64,000 nucleotides of DNA from Sporosarcina luteola (GTDB lineage: Bacteria > Bacillota > Bacilli > Bacillales_A > Planococcaceae): positions 248,001 to 312,000 of the forward strand of contig JACHLS010000003.1 in assembly GCA_014204635.1 (NCBI GenBank), given 5' to 3'. Positions 39,581-48,442 of this stretch are shown here, piece by piece. The notes beneath the pieces are model-generated. The model was not told the DNA's origin and did not search any database. It was given only the letters and a program-made list of their open reading frames with translations. The stretch's first letter is position 1; every line of letters begins with the position of its first letter. The position numbers and the translations under genes are program-made.

Positions 39581-40042
39581 TTACTGGCGTGCAGATCACT
39601 TTTCTGGCGTTCGTTCTGCTTTACTGGCGTTCCGACTACGTTTCTGGCGTTCGTTTCGGGTTTCTGGCGTTCAGACCGCGGTTCTGGCGTTCGTCCTGCT
39701 TTACTGGCGTTCAGACCACGGTTCTGGCGTTCGTTCTGCTTTACTGGCGTTCAGACCGCGGTTCTGGCGTTCGTTCTGCTTTACTGGGTTCAGAACGCGG
39801 TTCTGGCGTTCGTTCTGCTTTACTGGCATTCAGACCGCGGTTCTGGCGTTCGTTCTACTTTACTGGCGTTCAGAACGCGGTTCTGGCGTTCGTTCTGCTT
39901 TACTGGCGTTCAGCCCGCGGTTCTGGCGTTCGTTCTGCTTTACTGGCGTTCCGACTACGTTTCTGGCGTTCGTTCTCATTTTCTGGCGTTCAGCCCGCGG
40001 TTCAGGCGTTCGTTCTGCTTTACTGGCGTTCACTTTTATTTT
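39581..40042. repeat. 23-unit tandem array with 20-base period, core CTGGCGTTC
   Basis: Successive CTGGCG cores start at 39584, 39604, 39624 and so on every 20 bases to 40023; a single one-base deletion at 39784-39789 shifts later units by one. Two unit types mostly alternate: TTCTGGCGTTCGTTCTGC and TTTACTGGCGTTCAGACCGC, giving a 40-base super-repeat. Open frames in several phases (plus and minus) are a by-product of the repeat lacking stops. There are no unique spacers, so it is not CRISPR. Function unknown. Confidence 0.9.
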
Positions 40043-40134
40043 ACACTGTGTTGCAGCGCTCTTGAGAAGAAACGGCAAGTTCTTTTTAAAAAGAAGTGTA
40101 AAGTAGAACTCCTTGAAAGAGACTCCAAAAAAGG

Positions 40135-40163
40135 TTGCAAGCCTATAGGTCCTATGATAAAGT
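40135..40163 (+). promoter_or_regulatory. predicted promoter of rpmB
   Basis: TTGCAA (40135-40140) and TAAAGT (40158-40163) with 17-base spacing, about 60 bases upstream of rpmB, just downstream of the tandem array. Confidence 0.65.
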
Positions 40164-40224
40164 ATTAAGGTATGCGAATGATAAAGTGAATCGCTTAATC
40201 AACAATAGCGAGGAGGAAATAAAA

Positions 40225-40413
40225 ATGGCTAAACAATGCGTAGTTACTGGTCGTAAAGCACGTTCAGGAAATTCCCGTTCACACGCGATGAATGCAAACA
40301 GACGTACATGGGGTGCAAACCTTCAAAAAGTCCGTATTCTTGTAAATGGTAAACCAAAACGTGTTTGGGTTTCTGCTAGAGCCCTAAAATCAGGTAAAGT
40401 ACAACGCGTTTGA
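40225..40413 (+). CDS. rpmB: 50S ribosomal protein L28
   Basis: L28 is a 62-residue ribosomal protein: [20 protein letters not shown] and [23 protein letters not shown] 40225 follows AGGAGG by eight bases; longer in-frame starts cover the promoter and are rejected. It has only one cysteine, so it is the zinc-independent form. It faces the spoVM operon convergently and shares a bidirectional terminator with it. Confidence 0.98.
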   Translation: MAKQCVVTGRKARSGNSRSHAMNANRRTWGANLQKVRILVNGKPKRVWVSARALKSGKVQRV

Positions 40414-40452
40414 GGATTCTCTCAACCGACTTTTCCGTCAATAGAAAAAAGT

Positions 40453-40488
40453 AAAACGCCAAGCCGATGGAAATCAGCCTGGCGTTTT
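40453..40488 (+). terminator. bidirectional terminator between rpmB and spoVM
   Basis: AAAACGCCA (40453-40461) pairs with TGGCGTTTT (40480-40488). On the plus strand it is followed by TTCTTTTTT after rpmB. On the minus strand the other arm is followed by ACTTTTTT after spoVM. The minus-strand stem includes the last spoVM codons. Confidence 0.85.
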
Positions 40489-40620
40489 TTCTTTTTTCCG
40501 CTTCTTTGTCCGATTGTTGGAAGATGCTGTCGCCTGTTTCTCTTCTTTATTCATGACGACCATGCACTTTCTAACAAAACTACTGAGAAACTTCGGCATT
40601 GTAAACGTATAGACTCTCAA
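40474..40620 (-). CDS. spoVM: stage V sporulation protein SpoVM, C-terminally extended
   Basis: SpoVM is a tiny amphipathic peptide that recognises the curved forespore membrane and anchors SpoIVA for spore coat assembly. From TTG 40620, eight bases after AAAGGAG, the product is 48 residues: RVYTFTMPKFLSSFVRKCM aligns with the 26-residue B. subtilis SpoVM, keeping the key Pro9 and the helix. An extra basic tail (EEKQATASSNNRTKKRKK) follows. Position 14 bases after thiN and beside rpmB is exactly where spoVM lies in B. subtilis. Identity is strong from context and motif; the role of the tail is unknown. Confidence 0.85.
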   Translation of the reverse strand: MRVYTFTMPKFLSSFVRKCMVVMNKEEKQATASSNNRTKKRKKEKTPG

Positions 40621-40634
40621 TTCCCCGGCTCCTT

Positions 40635-41291
40635 TCAGGAATCTGAACTCCTTACCATTAAACATATGCCCTTGCGGAACGAGATAGTACAAACTTCTGA
40701 AATTGCTTCGTTGCTAGTGAATCGAGTCATGCCAGTTTCCAATGATGCATTGGCGACTTCGTATTTAAAGCCGGTCAATGTCAGGCCTTCTACCTTCCCT
40801 CCGCCGAACGAAAAGAAAGATACATATTCCAATTGATCTTCTCTTTGGATCCGATGAACACCTGGAAATAAAATGGCCAGCTCATTGGATTTACTGCCGA
40901 TTGTAAATCTTTTTTCCGGATACATTTGCTGCATGCGATACAACAGGTGGAGAGCCGATTCGAAATGGTCCAATCTTCCCCCCGTCACCCCTGTTATCAA
41001 AATATGTTCCGGGTCAAGGCTTAATGCACGTTGTATCGCCAATTCCGTATCAGTTTCATCTTTTTCTGTATCTACCTTTGTCACAAAGGGAACAAAATGG
41101 GAAATTCGTTCATATTCCACATTGGTCACGGAATCAAAATCTCCTATCGCTTCTACGGGAAGAATGCCTGCATTCAGGAGGTATAGCGTTCCTCGATCAG
41201 CACCAATAAACACAGTCTCTTCTTTCGGCAATCGGTTTAAATCATATAACTCCTCTTCCGGGCCGCCTGAGCAGACGACAACTCGGCTCAT
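40635..41291 (-). CDS. thiN: thiamine pyrophosphokinase
   Basis: ThiN converts thiamine to thiamine diphosphate with ATP. The catalytic domain shows FIGADRGTLYLLNAGI, AIGDFDSV and KDETDTELAIQRAL, the substrate and Mg2+ sites, and GVTGGRLDHFESALHLL. The C-terminal beta domain ends in the 218-residue product. It overlaps rpe by four bases. Confidence 0.97.
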   Translation of the reverse strand: MSRVVVCSGGPEEELYDLNRLPKEETVFIGADRGTLYLLNAGILPVEAIGDFDSVTNVEYERISHFVPFVTKVDTEKDETDTELAIQRALSLDPEHILITGVTGGRLDHFESALHLLYRMQQMYPEKRFTIGSKSNELAILFPGVHRIQREDQLEYVSFFSFGGGKVEGLTLTGFKYEVANASLETGMTRFTSNEAISEVCTISFRKGICLMVRSSDS

Positions 41292-41956
41292 CCGTTCAAA
41301 GCTCTTTCCCCGGCAGATTTAATGCGCTGCAATGCCTCTGCCCGGTCTGCTGCATTATAAATCGCCGACCCTGCCACAAAAATGGAAGCACCTGCCTGGA
41401 CACATGGGACGATTGTTTCTTCGTTGATCCCCCCGTCGATTTCAATCTCAATGGACAGGTTGCGCTCACGGATAATCGTGGCGAGTTGTTCCACTTTCGG
41501 CAATACATTGTGAATGAACTTCTGTCCGCCAAAGCCTGGATTGACTGTCATGAATAAAACCATGTCAACGTCTTCGAGCACATGCTGAATCGTTTCAATA
41601 GGAGTATGAGGATTCAAGACGACACCCGGCTTCACTCCAAACGACTTGATCAATTGCAGTGTTCGATGAAGATGGCGGCAAGCTTCTACATGGACCGTAA
41701 TGTAATCTGCACCCACTTTAGCGAATTGCTCAATATAATTATCCGGATTTTCAATCATCAAATGGACATCCAATGGCAAAGTTGTTACTGGACGCAACGC
41801 ATCCACCACAATAGGACCCATTGTAATATTCGGCACGAAATGGCCATCCATGACATCAATATGGATAAGTTCCGCGCCAGCCTTTTCAACCTCTCTCACT
41901 TCTTCTCCTAACTTTGAAAAGTCAGCTGATAAGATGGATGGAGCAATTTTAACCAT
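41288..41956 (-). CDS. rpe: ribulose-phosphate 3-epimerase
   Basis: Rpe interconverts ribulose 5-phosphate and xylulose 5-phosphate in the pentose phosphate pathway. A 222-residue TIM barrel: VKIAPSILSADFSKLGEEV, HIDVMDGHFVPNITMGP, HLMIENPDNYI and VNPGFGGQKFI. ATG 41956 is used; an upstream in-frame extension lies inside rsgA and lacks conservation. It lies directly after rsgA and overlaps thiN. Confidence 0.97.
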   Translation of the reverse strand: MVKIAPSILSADFSKLGEEVREVEKAGAELIHIDVMDGHFVPNITMGPIVVDALRPVTTLPLDVHLMIENPDNYIEQFAKVGADYITVHVEACRHLHRTLQLIKSFGVKPGVVLNPHTPIETIQHVLEDVDMVLFMTVNPGFGGQKFIHNVLPKVEQLATIIRERNLSIEIEIDGGINEETIVPCVQAGASIFVAGSAIYNAADRAEALQRIKSAGERALNG

Positions 41957-41958
41957 GT

Positions 41959-42843
41959 TTACATATACCTCGGCTTTCGGTCTGTGATTTCTTGTAGAAA
42001 TTGCAAATAGTTTTCGTAGCGCTGTGGAAGGATCTCCCCTTCCTCCACGCTTTTTTTTATTGCACACCCGGGCTCTTTTAAATGAAGACATCCTCGGAAT
42101 TTACATTCGGATGATAATCTGTCCATCTCCACAAAATACTGGCGCAGCTCTTCACGTTCGATGTGTTCAAAATCCAACGAGCTGAAACCAGGCGTGTCCG
42201 CGACCAGACCACCCGCCACTTTGATCAATTCTACATGGCGTGTTGTATGGCGGCCCCTGCCCAACGCTTCCGAAATTTCACCCGTTTTCAACTGTAATTC
42301 CGGAAGGAGCGTGTTTAATAGTGTTGACTTGCCTACACCGGATTGGCCAGCAAGGACGGTCGTTTTTTCAAAAAGGAAAGGACGCAGCGAAGCCAGAAGG
42401 GAAGAATCATCCCTATGTGTTTCCAGAACATCGTAACCGATTTTCTTATAGTAGGAAGTGATCGACTCAGCAAAAGCGAGCTGTTTCTCTCCTGCCAGAT
42501 CCTTCTTTGTCAGGCATATAATCGGCTCTATTCCAAGCGACTCCACAATGACAAGAAATCTGTCCAACAGATGGAGACTTAGATCGGGCTCTACTATCGA
42601 GAAGACGAGCAAGGTTTGATCGACATTCGCAATAGGAGGACGCACGAGCTCATTTTTTCTTTCGTGGACTTCTGTGATCGTTGCATCATTGTCCCCTTCT
42701 TGATGAAATGTAACAAAATCACCAACGAGCGGGCTGATTCCACGATTTCTAAAAACCCCCCTGCCTTTGCATTGAATCACTTTTCCCTCGTAATCCACAT
42801 AGTAAAAACCACTGATCGCTTTTGTAATTAATCCTTCCGGCAT
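41959..42843 (-). CDS. rsgA: small ribosomal subunit biogenesis GTPase RsgA (CpgA)
   Basis: RsgA checks late 30S assembly. It is a circularly permuted GTPase: G4 TKKDL precedes G1 GQSGVGKSTLLN and G3 DTPGFSSLDF. An OB domain (CKGRGVFRNRGISPLVGDFV) lies at the N-terminus and a zinc site (CKFRGCLHLKEPGCAIKKSV) at the C-terminus. In B. subtilis CpgA is a PrkC target and lies next to prkC, as here. Confidence 0.97.
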   Translation of the reverse strand: MPEGLITKAISGFYYVDYEGKVIQCKGRGVFRNRGISPLVGDFVTFHQEGDNDATITEVHERKNELVRPPIANVDQTLLVFSIVEPDLSLHLLDRFLVIVESLGIEPIICLTKKDLAGEKQLAFAESITSYYKKIGYDVLETHRDDSSLLASLRPFLFEKTTVLAGQSGVGKSTLLNTLLPELQLKTGEISEALGRGRHTTRHVELIKVAGGLVADTPGFSSLDFEHIEREELRQYFVEMDRLSSECKFRGCLHLKEPGCAIKKSVEEGEILPQRYENYLQFLQEITDRKPRYM

Positions 42844-42861
42844 CCAATCCCTCTTTCTGCA

Positions 42862-44844
42862 TCATTCTTTATCATCGTAATTGATTGTAACATTTTCTAT
42901 GATTTGATTATCTCGCACTATGCGATAGCCACCCGTTCCGCCTTCTTCCAACTGGATGGTAAACTGTTTTGTTGTATCTTCATATATTTCGAACTCTTCG
43001 TAGACATCATCCATTGAATGCTTGCTATCCTTAATATAAATCTGAACCAATTGTGGTTTTGGCGAATCCTCTTCCTCATCTCCATCCCAATCCGATTCAT
43101 CGTCATACTGGGGTGCATAAGGGATTCGAATGGTTCGCGGGAAACCTTTTAACGGTTTTTTCTCTTTGCCCTTCGAGATGACTACTGTGACTGTTTCCCC
43201 TTTCCTCAATTGGGTATCTGGCTCTGGAGATTGCCTTATCACTTCATTTTCAGGAACAATTTCAGAAGTTTCATGTACCGCTTTAATCTCAAGCCCGCTC
43301 ACTCTGGCGTAGTCTAATACTTGTCTCTCCGAATAGCCTCGCAAATTTTTGAACGTAATCAATTCGGGGCCTTTACTTACAGTGAATACAAGATCGGTTT
43401 CTTCCGTGACAACTTCCTCTCCCTCTTTTGGCGTCTGTCCAATGATGGTTCCCTCGGGTTCATCGGTAAACTGCCAATCAGGACTGATAGATTTAAACCG
43501 ATCCGCTAATAGATTGTGGATGTTTTCGTAATTTTTTCCTTCATAATTTTCCATAACCATTGTCTCTTTGCCCTTGCTGACATAAATGGTAATAGATGCA
43601 CCGACATCCCGCTTCTGTCCACCTTCCGGAATAGTGCGGATCACCTTGCCGGCTTCCACGTCATTATTAACTTCCTCAATTTTTTCATCCACTTTGAACC
43701 CTTCGGCCTCCAGCATCTCTACTGCTGCCTTCTCATCTTCGCCGACTACCTCCGGTACAGTTACCTTCTTTGGACCTAACCATCCGGGGAGGAAAAGAAG
43801 AAGAAGCAAAATAAGGAGAATACCACTGACAACTCCAGCGATGATTGGCCATTTTTTCTTCTTTTTCTTTTTCTTGATCTCCTTCGGGCTGGTTGCTGGT
43901 GTCTGAACAGGTTCTATTTTTTTCGTTTCTTCCGCGTGATCGAACTTTTGCGATTCATTCACGATTGGGATGGCACGGGTTTTATCATCATCCACGGGCT
44001 CGGTGAATTTTGCTTCGTTTGCCCTTTCCGGAGATAAGACAGTTAATAGATCCTCATACATTTCGTCAGCCGAGCGATATCGGTTCAAGGCATCCTTGGA
44101 AGTTGCTTTCAAAATGACATTTTCCACGCTTTGCGGTATGGAAGGGATTTGTTCCCTCACCGAAGGGGTCTCTTCCTGCAAGTGTTTTAATGCAATAGCA
44201 ACAGCTGTTTCCGCTGAGAAAGGCAGCTCCCCCGTCAACAATTCATAGAACACAATTCCAAGCGAATAAATATCGGACTTCTTTGTCGCCATACCGCCCC
44301 TAGCCTGTTCAGGGGATAAATAATGAACCGTTCCAAGCACCGAATTTGTCTTTGTATGAGCTGTAGAATTCAACGCCATTGCGATTCCAAAATCGGTGAT
44401 CTTCACGTCTCCATTTTCATCCATTAGAATGTTCTGCGGCTTGATATCCCGATGGATAATGCCGTTATGATGAGCGTTCGCTATTGCAGAAACGAGCTGC
44501 TTCATGATTTGGACGGCTTGTTGCGGGCGAAGCGGACCATTTGTCTGAATGAATTTTTTCAATGTACGGCCGTTTATATATTCCATGACGAGGTAGTGCA
44601 ATTCATCTTCTTCCCCGACGTCAAAAATATTGACTATATGCGGATGGGTCAGGCTCGTAGCTGATAAAGCTTCCCGTTGAAAACGCCTTTTTAAATCTTC
44701 TTCATTGGCAAAATCATAGTCGAGCACTTTGATCGCCACATCACGATCCAAAATGATATCATGTGCCAGGTAGACTTTCGACATACCGCCTTCACCGATG
44801 CCTCGAATGATTTCATAACGTCCACCAATACGTTTGCCGATCAA
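42862..44844 (-). CDS. prkC: PASTA-domain serine/threonine kinase PrkC
   Basis: PrkC senses muropeptides and promotes spore germination and envelope control. The cytoplasmic kinase domain has GEGGMSKVYLAHD, Lys39 in VAIKVLD, HRDIKPQNILM and DFGIAMA. A basic segment precedes the single membrane helix (WPIIAGVVSGILLILLLLLF near 340). Three extracellular PASTA repeats follow (VTVPEVVGEDEKAAVEMLEA and two more), then an extra C-terminal domain. The start is TTG 44844 overlapping the prpC stop (TTGA) after GGAGGTG. Length 660 residues. Confidence 0.97.
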   Translation of the reverse strand: MIGKRIGGRYEIIRGIGEGGMSKVYLAHDIILDRDVAIKVLDYDFANEEDLKRRFQREALSATSLTHPHIVNIFDVGEEDELHYLVMEYINGRTLKKFIQTNGPLRPQQAVQIMKQLVSAIANAHHNGIIHRDIKPQNILMDENGDVKITDFGIAMALNSTAHTKTNSVLGTVHYLSPEQARGGMATKKSDIYSLGIVFYELLTGELPFSAETAVAIALKHLQEETPSVREQIPSIPQSVENVILKATSKDALNRYRSADEMYEDLLTVLSPERANEAKFTEPVDDDKTRAIPIVNESQKFDHAEETKKIEPVQTPATSPKEIKKKKKKKKWPIIAGVVSGILLILLLLLFLPGWLGPKKVTVPEVVGEDEKAAVEMLEAEGFKVDEKIEEVNNDVEAGKVIRTIPEGGQKRDVGASITIYVSKGKETMVMENYEGKNYENIHNLLADRFKSISPDWQFTDEPEGTIIGQTPKEGEEVVTEETDLVFTVSKGPELITFKNLRGYSERQVLDYARVSGLEIKAVHETSEIVPENEVIRQSPEPDTQLRKGETVTVVISKGKEKKPLKGFPRTIRIPYAPQYDDESDWDGDEEEDSPKPQLVQIYIKDSKHSMDDVYEEFEIYEDTTKQFTIQLEEGGTGGYRIVRDNQIIENVTINYDDKE

Positions 44845-45602
44845 TGTTGACTCACCTCCGAGCGGAACGGACCGACTAATATGACCGTAATATTGTCTTC
44901 TCCGCCCATATCATTCGCCAAGTCAATCAGCTCCTCCACCTTTTGGGAAAGCGATGCTTCCGACATGACAACTTCTTTCATTGTTTCATTCTCAATTTTA
45001 TTGCTTAACCCATCTGTGCAAATTAAAAGATAGGCTCCTTCTTCAAATTGAATAGAATAAAAATCAAGTTCAATTGTTTTCTCTGTTCCAATCGCACGCA
45101 TGATCCAATTCCGTTGCGGATGGCTGGCGGCCTCCTCCTCAGTGATTTCACCGCTGTCCAACAACGCATTGACGAACGAATGATCTCTTGTAATCTGTTT
45201 CCAATCGGTTTCTGATATTTTGTACACCCTGCTGTCTCCTGTATGGGAGATAATGCAGGAGGATTCGAAAATAATGACCGCATCGAGTGTAGTGCCCATT
45301 CCTTTATATTGTTCATCGGCTTCAGCCATCTCGTAGATCTCCAAGTTTGTACGTGTAATGACTTGTGCCAGCCAGGAACTCCAAGATTGCTCGTCCATAG
45401 CAAGGGGATTTTCAATCAATTTGAATTGATTTCCAATCATTTGTACCGCTGTGGAACTGGCCAGTTCACCACCCCGATGCCCCCCCATTCCATCAGCAAT
45501 AATGGCAAGCACAGGTCCGCCCGGCAATTCAAATACTGCCGCGCTGTCTTCATTTATGGACCTTCGTTTCCCGATATCTGTCCTGAATTCATATTGCACC
45601 AA
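44841..45602 (-). CDS. prpC: PP2C-type protein phosphatase PrpC
   Basis: PrpC is the phosphatase that opposes PrkC. The 253-residue PP2C domain shows RRSINEDSAAV, LAIIADGMGGHRGGELAS, ISHTGDSRVYKI, LICTDGLSN and GGEDNITVILVG, with all metal-binding Asp residues. The start (TTG 45602 or the next GTG) follows GGGGGG. It overlaps prkC by four bases and follows rsmB by 23 bases; rlmN, between them in B. subtilis, is absent. Confidence 0.97.
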   Translation of the reverse strand: MVQYEFRTDIGKRRSINEDSAAVFELPGGPVLAIIADGMGGHRGGELASSTAVQMIGNQFKLIENPLAMDEQSWSSWLAQVITRTNLEIYEMAEADEQYKGMGTTLDAVIIFESSCIISHTGDSRVYKISETDWKQITRDHSFVNALLDSGEITEEEAASHPQRNWIMRAIGTEKTIELDFYSIQFEEGAYLLICTDGLSNKIENETMKEVVMSEASLSQKVEELIDLANDMGGEDNITVILVGPFRSEVSQH

Positions 45603-45625
45603 TTGTACCCCCCAATGCTTTCCTT

Positions 45626-46984
45626 TTATCTCTCCGATTTTTTCTTGCGCAATGCAGCAACAAAAAAGCCATCACTGTCAAAATGGTGAGGCAATACTTG
45701 AAGCATGTCCCCTTTCATTGCTTCCGCATCATTCACCAAATTATTTAGTGGGATCGTTTCCATATCAGGATGCCTGCGAAGGAACTCGGAAACAGACCCC
45801 ATGTTCTCTACTTGGTCAACCGTACATGTACTAAAGACGATGATACCATTCTCCTTTATAAGATGGTAGGCGGTATCAAGTAAATCTGCCTGAATTCCAG
45901 CTAAATCATGCAGATCACTTTCCTGTTTATTATATTTGATTTCAGGCTTTCTCCTGATGACTCCAAGCCCGCTGCATGGAGCATCCAGCAGAATACGGTC
46001 AAAAGAAGAGGCGGGATAGATTTCAGTTAACTTTCGGCTGTCACCGCTTTGGGTCTCAATTGATTCCAAGCCCAGCCGCTTTGCGCTCGACAAAATGAGG
46101 GACAACTTGTGATCATGCAAGTCATGGGCAAATATCTTACCATCGTCCTTCATCTTTTCTGCAATGAATGTCGTTTTTCCTCCTGGAGCCGCACACATAT
46201 CCAAAACAGACATTCCCGGCTTTGGATCCAAGGCAAGGACGGGCAACATGGAACTTTCATCTTGAATTGTCAACAATCCATTTGTAAACGCTGCTGTTTT
46301 CGCCAAGTTTCCTCCAGAAACCCGGATGCATTCAGGCACTACTTCTCCTTTCGAGACTTGAAATCCTTCTGCCGCCAATTGTTCCATCACTTCTTCTGTT
46401 GTTGCCTTCATCGTGTTGACACGTGCCGTCATGGTCGGCGGCATATTGTTCCTGCTCGCCATTGCAATGGTGTTCTCTTTGCCGTATTGATTGATCCATC
46501 GGCGCAACAGCCATTCAGGGTGGCTTGTCTCAATTGACAGTCTCGTTATGTCGTCCTCAATTTCATCCAATGAAGGGACATCTTGTCGCAAGATAGAACG
46601 CAGGATACCGTTCACAGTGGAGGAAATCCCTTTATGCCCCCTTCGTTTGGCGATTTCCACCGCTTCATGCACAACAGCATGCGGGGGTATTTTGGAAAGA
46701 TATACAAGTTGGTAGACCGACAATCGAAGAAGTTCCCTCACCCATTTGTCCAATTTGCCTCGGGTAAATGGTTGTAAGTAGTAATCAAGCGTCATCCTAT
46801 GCTGTAATGTGCCATATGTCAGTTCCGTCAACAATCCCCGGTCTTTCGGTGCAATCGAATAGGTCTCCATCGTCTTATGCAGCAAAAGATTGCTGTATGC
46901 TTGATTGTTTGCCACTTCCAAAAGGATGGATAATGCCGCATCTCGAACATTGCCATTCCAAATTTTCTTTTTGCTATTTGTCAT
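45626..46984 (-). CDS. rsmB: 16S rRNA (cytosine-967-C5) methyltransferase RsmB (Sun)
   Basis: RsmB methylates C967 of 16S rRNA. A NusB-like N-terminal domain ([20 protein letters not shown]) precedes the AdoMet methyltransferase domain with [34 protein letters not shown] and the catalytic Cys in [10 protein letters not shown]. Its ATG overlaps the fmt stop (ATGA). Length 452. Confidence 0.97.
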   Translation of the reverse strand: MTNSKKKIWNGNVRDAALSILLEVANNQAYSNLLLHKTMETYSIAPKDRGLLTELTYGTLQHRMTLDYYLQPFTRGKLDKWVRELLRLSVYQLVYLSKIPPHAVVHEAVEIAKRRGHKGISSTVNGILRSILRQDVPSLDEIEDDITRLSIETSHPEWLLRRWINQYGKENTIAMASRNNMPPTMTARVNTMKATTEEVMEQLAAEGFQVSKGEVVPECIRVSGGNLAKTAAFTNGLLTIQDESSMLPVLALDPKPGMSVLDMCAAPGGKTTFIAEKMKDDGKIFAHDLHDHKLSLILSSAKRLGLESIETQSGDSRKLTEIYPASSFDRILLDAPCSGLGVIRRKPEIKYNKQESDLHDLAGIQADLLDTAYHLIKENGIIVFSTCTVDQVENMGSVSEFLRRHPDMETIPLNNLVNDAEAMKGDMLQVLPHHFDSDGFFVAALRKKKSER

Positions 46985-47925
46985 TCGAATTGGTCTCCCA
47001 CTTGAAACTTGGAACCGACTCCATTGAGAAACTCATCGATGGCCATACGTTTTTTCCCAGCCGGTTGCAGCTCTTTTATTGATAACACAATGTGATCGCC
47101 GCTTTGGACGAGCATTTCACCTTTGTCGATCGATAAGATGGTGCCTGGTTCTTGGGGCGCCAAGTTACGGTCCACCTTCTCCGCAGAAAAGATTTTGACA
47201 TTGTCTCCTTGAAGGGTTGTATAAGCAACCGGCCATGGATGCAATCCTCTGATTTGATTGTAAATGGACGAACCCGGTCTACTCCAATCGATCCGCTCTT
47301 GTTCCCGAGATATATTATGTGCAAATGTAGCTTCAGATTCGTTTTGCGGTATTCTTTTATTCGTCCCATCCAAAATAGATGGCAAAGTTTCTTTTAATAG
47401 CTGCTTGCCCGCATCCGATAAAGCATCGAACATCATGCCTGTGTCATCAGTCTCTTTAATCGGAACAGTGACTTGGGAAATGATATCACCGGCATCCAGT
47501 TTTTCTGCCATATACATGATCGTGACGCCTGTTTCAGTTTCACCATCCATGACAGCCTGGTGAATTGGTGCGCCTCCACGATATTTCGGCAGCAATGAAG
47601 CATGAACATTAATACAGCCGAGCCTTGGAACATCGAGAAGTTCTTTTGGCAAAATTTGACCATACGCCGCTGTAACAATCAAATCAGGGGCCATCTCAAC
47701 CAGTTTCCTCAATTCGTCTGAACCTCTTAGCTTCTCAGGTTGGAGAACGTCCAGCCCAAGTCGAATTGCTTCCTCTTTCACAGGAGGCGGCGTTAACACA
47801 CGCTTTCTGCCAACTGGCCGGTCAGGCTGGGTGACGACGGCCAAAATTGAATAGCCTTCGTCCACAAGCATGGATAATACAGGGACTGAGAAGTTGGGTG
47901 TTCCCATAAATACTATATTCGTCAA
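46981..47925 (-). CDS. fmt: methionyl-tRNA formyltransferase
   Basis: Fmt formylates initiator Met-tRNA using 10-formyl-tetrahydrofolate. The N-terminal catalytic domain has [32 protein letters not shown] (catalytic Asn and His) and [13 protein letters not shown] region; the C-terminal OB domain contacts tRNA. The start is TTG 47925, overlapping the def stop and preceded by GGAGG. def-fmt coupling is functional: one adds the formyl group, the other removes it. Confidence 0.97.
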   Translation of the reverse strand: MTNIVFMGTPNFSVPVLSMLVDEGYSILAVVTQPDRPVGRKRVLTPPPVKEEAIRLGLDVLQPEKLRGSDELRKLVEMAPDLIVTAAYGQILPKELLDVPRLGCINVHASLLPKYRGGAPIHQAVMDGETETGVTIMYMAEKLDAGDIISQVTVPIKETDDTGMMFDALSDAGKQLLKETLPSILDGTNKRIPQNESEATFAHNISREQERIDWSRPGSSIYNQIRGLHPWPVAYTTLQGDNVKIFSAEKVDRNLAPQEPGTILSIDKGEMLVQSGDHIVLSIKELQPAGKKRMAIDEFLNGVGSKFQVGDQFE

Positions 47926-48428
47926 TTCTGCTCATCCTCCTCTAGGTCGTCTGGCTCCTCCTCGAATTCCGAAGGATCCACCACTCGCAGGATTTTTGAA
48001 TCGAACAATACCCCATTGAGATGGTCAATCTCATGCATGATCGCTCTCGCTTCATAATCTTCCGCTTCTAATTCGTACAGCGAACCGTCCCGTTCTTGCG
48101 CTTCAATCCGGACGAAAAACGGCCGTTCGACTTCGCCGTACAACCCCGGGAAACTGAGACAGCCTTCCACTTCGACTTCCGAACCGCCAATCGCTGTCAC
48201 GACCGGATTCACCATTTCAATCACGTCATCCCCTTCACCTAGGTCGACGATGGCTACCCGAATCGGCTTTCCTACTTGCGGTGCCGCTAATCCGATACCG
48301 TCAGCGGCCACCATTGTGTCATGCATGTCGTCCAGCAATGTTGCCAATTCCTCGTCAAACGCTACTACTTCTTTACATGATTGAGTCAATATGGGTGAAG
48401 GATGCTTCACAATTTCCAATATGGCCAA
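47922..48428 (-). CDS. def: peptide deformylase
   Basis: Def removes the N-formyl group from new proteins. Metal-site motifs are [22 protein letters not shown] (Cys ligand) and [12 protein letters not shown] (two His and catalytic Glu). TTG 48428 lies seven bases after GAGG and gives 168 residues; ATG 48434 is only one base from it and less likely. It has an acidic C-terminal tail ([15 protein letters not shown]). It lies 14 bases after priA. Confidence 0.96.
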   Translation of the reverse strand: MAILEIVKHPSPILTQSCKEVVAFDEELATLLDDMHDTMVAADGIGLAAPQVGKPIRVAIVDLGEGDDVIEMVNPVVTAIGGSEVEVEGCLSFPGLYGEVERPFFVRIEAQERDGSLYELEAEDYEARAIMHEIDHLNGVLFDSKILRVVDPSEFEEEPDDLEEDEQN

Positions 48429-48442
48429 TTTCATTCCTCTTT

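Noticed and set aside
39581..40042. CRISPR array
   Set aside because: Units are a strict 20-base tandem with two alternating types; there are no unique spacers of 25-40 bases, no leader and no cas genes nearby.
39479..40168. Long plus-strand and shorter minus-strand reading frames across the tandem array
   Set aside because: The repeat has no stop codons in several frames, so open frames are expected. They lack ribosome sites, run through the repeat elements and the rpmB promoter, and have no recognisable protein character.
41957..42091. 45-residue N-terminal extension of rpe inside rsgA
   Set aside because: The extension is basic and unconserved and lies in the antiparallel-free coding region of rsgA; a GAGG site and the family start support ATG 41956.
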